NCBI GenBank assembly: GCA_946478975.1
Contig: CAMLEO010000190.1
Coordinates: 1 to 14,100 of the forward strand
Direction of reading: 5' to 3'
DNA from: an uncultured Steroidobacter sp.
Lineage (GTDB): Bacteria > Pseudomonadota > Gammaproteobacteria > Steroidobacterales > Steroidobacteraceae
DNA: 14,100 nt
The notes beneath the pieces are model-generated. The model worked only from the letters and a program-made list of their open reading frames with translations, was not told the DNA's origin and did no database searches. Of the stretch, positions 11,445 through 14,100 are shown in pieces. How positions within the stretch are numbered: position 1 is the stretch's first letter; each line of letters begins with the position of its first letter. Both the position numbers and the translations under genes were made by a program.

Positions 11445-13975
11445 TGGCCTCGCAACGCAAGCTCGTCCTGGTGGACGGCTCGGGCTATTTGTACCGCGCC
11501 TTCCACGCACTCCCGCCGCTGTCGAATTCTCGTGGCGAGCCCACCGGTGCAGTGCTCGGCGTGCTCAACATGCTGCAGAAACTGCGCAAGGAAGAAGCGC
11601 CGGAGCTGATCGCGATCGTCTTCGACGCGCCCGGCAAAACGTTCCGTGACGCGCTGTTCGAAGCCTACAAAGCACAGCGCACGCCGATGCCCGACGAACT
11701 GCGCGCCCAATTGCAGCCCTTGCTCGACAGCGTCGCGGCGATGGGCCTGCCGATGCTTCGTATCGAAGGCGTCGAGGCCGACGACGTGATCGGCACGCTC
11801 GCCCAGCAAGCGGCCGCGCAAGGCTATGACGTGATCATCTCGACCGGCGACAAGGACATGGCGCAGCTGGTCAACGAGCGCATCACGCTGGTGAACACCA
11901 TGACCGGCTCGCGCCTCGATCGCGCCGGCGTTAAAGCCAAGTTCGATGTCTTTCCAGAACAGATCGTCGACTATCTCGCGCTGGTCGGCGACACCTCGGA
12001 CAACATTCCCGGCATTCCCAAAGTCGGTCCCAAGACGGCCGCGAAATGGCTCGGCGAATACGGCACGCTCGATAAGGTCGTAGAAAACGCCGCCGCGATC
12101 ACCGGCAAAGTCGGCGAGAACCTGCGCGCGGGCTTCAAAGATTTGGAGCTGTCGCGCAAGCTCGCGACGCTCGATTGCAACGTCAAGCTCGATCAGCCGT
12201 TCGAAACATTGCGGGTCGGCGAGCCGAACAAGGAACGCTTGCGAGAGCTGTTCACGCGCATGGAATTCCGTGCGCTGCTGAAACAGTTGGTCGGCGATGA
12301 CGCGGGAGGGAGCGCGCCTGCCCCCACCGCCATTGCTGCTGAGGCGGCTCCAACAGAAACAGCCGTTGCCACGCCACCGCCCGTGCCTCGCAATTACGAG
12401 ACCGTGCTGACCCAGGCTGCGCTCGACCAGTGGCTCGCGAAGTTACAAAGCAGCGATGCGATGTCGTTGCATGTCGCGACGACTTCCAGCGGCTACATGC
12501 AGGCCGATATCGTCGGCATTTCCTTCGGCGTCGAGCCCGGCAACATCGCCTACGTGCCGATCAGCCACGATTATCCCGGCGCGCCAGCCCAGCTCGCGCG
12601 CGATGTAGTGTTACGCGCGCTCAAGCCGCTGCTCGAAAGCGAGCAGCCGCGGAAGATCGGCCACGACCTGAAATTCCAGGCGCACGTGCTCAAGCGCGCC
12701 GGCATCGAGCTTGCGGGCCACCTGTTCGACTCGATGCTCGAATCGTATGTTTTGAACAGCACCGCGACCAAGCACGATCTACCGATGCTGGCGCGCCGTT
12801 ACCTCGGCGTCGAAACGATCAGCTACGAAAGCCTCACCGGCAAAGGCGCGAAGCAGCTCGGCTTCAACCAGGCGTCCATCGAAACTGCCGCGCCCTACGC
12901 TGCCGAGGTCGCCGATATCACTTTGCAGCTGCATCGATTGTTGTGGTCGCGGCTGGACGCGGTGCCTTCGGTCCAGAAGCTGTATCAGGAAATCGAACAG
13001 CCGCTCGTGCCCGTGCTGTTGCGCATGGAGCAAGCCGGCGTGCTGCTCGATGGTGAGTTACTGCGCAAACAAAGCGGCGAGCTCGCGACTCGCATGCGTG
13101 AGATCGAGGCGCAGGCCTACGCCGCCGCCGGCCATCCGTTCTCACTCGAATCGCCGAAACAACTGCAGGAAGTATTGTTCAACGAGCTGAAGCTGCCGGT
13201 GATTCGCAAGACGCCGACTGGCCAGCCGTCCACCGCCGAAGACGTGCTCGAAGAGCTCGCGGTCAGTTACGAATTGCCGAAACTGATCATGGACTATCGC
13301 GCGTTCGCGAAGTTGAAATCGACCTACACGGACAAGCTGCCGCTGCAGATCAATCGCGGCACTCAGCGTGTGCACACCTGTTATCAGCAGGCGATCGCCG
13401 CGACCGGACGCCTGTCGTCGGCCGATCCCAATTTGCAGAACATTCCGATTCGCACGCCGGAAGGCCGCCGCATTCGCCAGGCTTTCATTGCCCCGCCGGG
13501 CATGTGCATCGTGGCCGCCGATTATTCGCAGATCGAGCTGCGCATCATGGCGCACCTGTCGCGCGACGAAGGCCTGTTGAAAGCGTTCAGCGAGGATCGG
13601 GACATCCACCTGGCGACCGCCGCCGAAGTGTTTGGAATGACGCTGGACACGGTCACCGCCGACCAGCGGCGCACCGCCAAGATGATCAATTTCGGCCTGA
13701 TTTACGGCATGTCGCCGTTCGGGCTGGCGTCGCGGCTCGGCATCGAGCGCAGCGTCGCCTCGCGTTACGTAGATTTATATTTTCAACGTTACCCCGGCGT
13801 GCGGCGTTACATGGATGAAACACGCCAGCTCGCGCACGAACGCACCCGCATCGCGCAGAGCGAGCAATCGCAGGTGGTGAGTTCGTCGATCGGCCAGTCG
13901 AGCCGGAACCGCACGCCGCCGCAATGGCACGAACCCTCGATCATTGTGGCCCTCCCTGTCTGCGCGAGCGCATAA
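11444..13975 (+). CDS. polA: DNA polymerase I, C-terminally truncated; proofreading site degenerate
   Basis: An open frame of 843 codons; residues 1-800 are DNA polymerase I. The 5'-nuclease domain (1-285) is intact by motif: DGSGYLYRAFHAL, GVEADDVIGTLA, STGDKDMAQLV, and GDTSDNIPGIPKVGPKTA. A Pro/Ala linker (286-315) leads to a 3'-5' exonuclease-like domain whose catalytic acids are gone: HVA (343-345) for DTE, Gln412 and Val489 for the later aspartates. The polymerase domain has motif A DYSQIELR (693-700) and motif B RRTAKMINFGLIYG (742-755). After Arg800, where GYVET and the rest should follow, the sequence becomes unrelated (residues 801-843). Motif C (HDE) and roughly 85-110 residues are missing, so this version could not polymerise DNA. 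The cause is the junction near 13841-13850. The start overlaps the lptM stop. Confidence 0.9.
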   Translation: MASQRKLVLVDGSGYLYRAFHALPPLSNSRGEPTGAVLGVLNMLQKLRKEEAPELIAIVFDAPGKTFRDALFEAYKAQRTPMPDELRAQLQPLLDSVAAMGLPMLRIEGVEADDVIGTLAQQAAAQGYDVIISTGDKDMAQLVNERITLVNTMTGSRLDRAGVKAKFDVFPEQIVDYLALVGDTSDNIPGIPKVGPKTAAKWLGEYGTLDKVVENAAAITGKVGENLRAGFKDLELSRKLATLDCNVKLDQPFETLRVGEPNKERLRELFTRMEFRALLKQLVGDDAGGSAPAPTAIAAEAAPTETAVATPPPVPRNYETVLTQAALDQWLAKLQSSDAMSLHVATTSSGYMQADIVGISFGVEPGNIAYVPISHDYPGAPAQLARDVVLRALKPLLESEQPRKIGHDLKFQAHVLKRAGIELAGHLFDSMLESYVLNSTATKHDLPMLARRYLGVETISYESLTGKGAKQLGFNQASIETAAPYAAEVADITLQLHRLLWSRLDAVPSVQKLYQEIEQPLVPVLLRMEQAGVLLDGELLRKQSGELATRMREIEAQAYAAAGHPFSLESPKQLQEVLFNELKLPVIRKTPTGQPSTAEDVLEELAVSYELPKLIMDYRAFAKLKSTYTDKLPLQINRGTQRVHTCYQQAIAATGRLSSADPNLQNIPIRTPEGRRIRQAFIAPPGMCIVAADYSQIELRIMAHLSRDEGLLKAFSEDRDIHLATAAEVFGMTLDTVTADQRRTAKMINFGLIYGMSPFGLASRLGIERSVASRYVDLYFQRYPGVRRYMDETRQLAHERTRIAQSEQSQVVSSSIGQSSRNRTPPQWHEPSIIVALPVCASA
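13841..13850. other. Breakpoint joining polA to an unrelated inverted locus
   Basis: PolA homology ends at Arg800 (codon 13841-13843). On the opposite strand GFA-family homology runs from 13944 down to about 13846 and then ends. Two genes of opposite orientation are thus broken at the same few bases. This marks either a genomic rearrangement or an assembly join. No insertion-sequence ends are seen at the point. Confidence 0.75.
13846..13944 (-). pseudogene. GFA/CENP-V family protein, 5' fragment
   Basis: From the ATG at 13944-13942 the minus strand encodes MIEGSCHCGGVRFRLD, then a segment ending TTCDCSLCAMR. This is the start of a glutathione-dependent formaldehyde-activating (GFA) fold protein with zinc-binding CxC (Cys6, Cys8) and the CxCxxC site (Cys25, Cys27, Cys30). 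Only about 33 residues remain before the frame meets polA in antisense. GFA proteins are usually 115-190 residues, so this is a fragment. Upstream on its strand is a 104-base gap that contains a hairpin and could hold its promoter. Confidence 0.75.
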
Positions 13976-14010
13976 GGCGGCCAGCCGGCGGCGCCAAGCG
14001 CGACACTAAT

Positions 14011-14040
14011 CTCCCTCTCCCCGCAAGCGGAGAGAGGGAG
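14011..14040. terminator. Strong hairpin, likely terminator of the right-edge minus-strand gene
   Basis: CTCCCTCTC (14011-14019) pairs perfectly with GAGAGGGAG (14032-14040). An inner CCGC/GCGG continues the symmetry after one C-A mismatch. It begins 8 bases after the stop of the minus-strand gene. There is no T-run on either side, so efficient intrinsic termination is not assured. Such polypyrimidine/polypurine hairpins are common between genes in related bacteria. Confidence 0.6.
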
Positions 14041-14048
14041 CTTGGAGC

Positions 14049-14100
14049 TCAACTCACCGTATAGCTGCCCTGCGTCCAGTTCGTGGCCGGATCGAAGCAC
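14049..14100 (-). CDS. C-terminal end of an unidentified minus-strand gene
   Basis: The frame entering from the right edge encodes CFDPATNWTQGSYTVS and stops at TGA (14051-14049). I believe it is a gene end because the peptide has ordinary composition and a strong hairpin follows the stop at once. Sixteen residues are too few to name the family. It would be upstream of, and co-directional with, the GFA fragment. Confidence 0.4.
   Translation of the reverse strand, partial: CFDPATNWTQGSYTVS

Noticed and set aside
13807..14100. Minus-strand open frame crossing the right edge as one 97-residue gene
   Set aside because: Only its middle part (from the ATG at 13944) resembles a protein family; the part to the right runs through a terminator-like hairpin and is out of frame with the likely gene end at 14049.
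1..14100. CRISPR arrays, tRNA/rRNA genes, insertion sequences or phage genes
   Set aside because: None seen: no regularly spaced repeats, no transposase or integrase motifs, no tRNA-like cloverleaf recognised by eye.

Overview
The window is GC-rich, gene-dense bacterial DNA, most likely from a gammaproteobacterium related to the Xanthomonadales/Steroidobacterales. The reasons are an N-acylornithine-type carbamoyltransferase in place of ordinary ArgF, a RarD-type transporter, a YdiI-like thioesterase, the outer-membrane lipoprotein LptM, and an E. coli-style two-box ArgR operator. The taxonomic placement is an inference from gene content.

Layout. Left edge (1-1130, minus strand): a Nudix hydrolase and an alpha/beta hydrolase, overlapping by one base, the second running off the left edge. 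Then a RarD-like EamA transporter (1287-2249, plus). From about 2246 to 11070 runs one long co-directional arginine operon: promoter and double ARG box, argR, argG, an unrecognised P-loop protein (4082-5161), argC, argD, argF', argB, argH and a hotdog thioesterase. After it come lptM and polA (11112-13975), which overlap by one base. At about 13841-13850 the polA reading frame leaves its family and runs into the inverted 5' end of a GFA-family gene. A strong hairpin and the last codons of another minus-strand gene follow to the right edge.

How it works together. ArgB, ArgC and ArgD make an N-acylornithine from an N-acylglutamate. ArgF' carbamoylates the still-acylated ornithine, and after deacylation ArgG and ArgH convert citrulline to arginine. 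ArgR with arginine probably shuts the operon off at the operator before argR. Two steps have no recognised gene here: N-acylation of glutamate (no ArgA, ArgJ or GNAT domain, and ArgB has no fused acetyltransferase) and removal of the acyl group (no ArgE). The unrecognised P-loop protein, translationally coupled to argC, is the obvious candidate for an unassigned step. ArgF' has Ala at the position that decides acetyl versus succinyl specificity, so the identity of the acyl group is open.

Other points: PolA has lost all four recognisable proofreading carboxylates as well as its polymerase C-terminus. The first loss looks evolutionary. The second looks like a rearrangement breakpoint or an assembly join.
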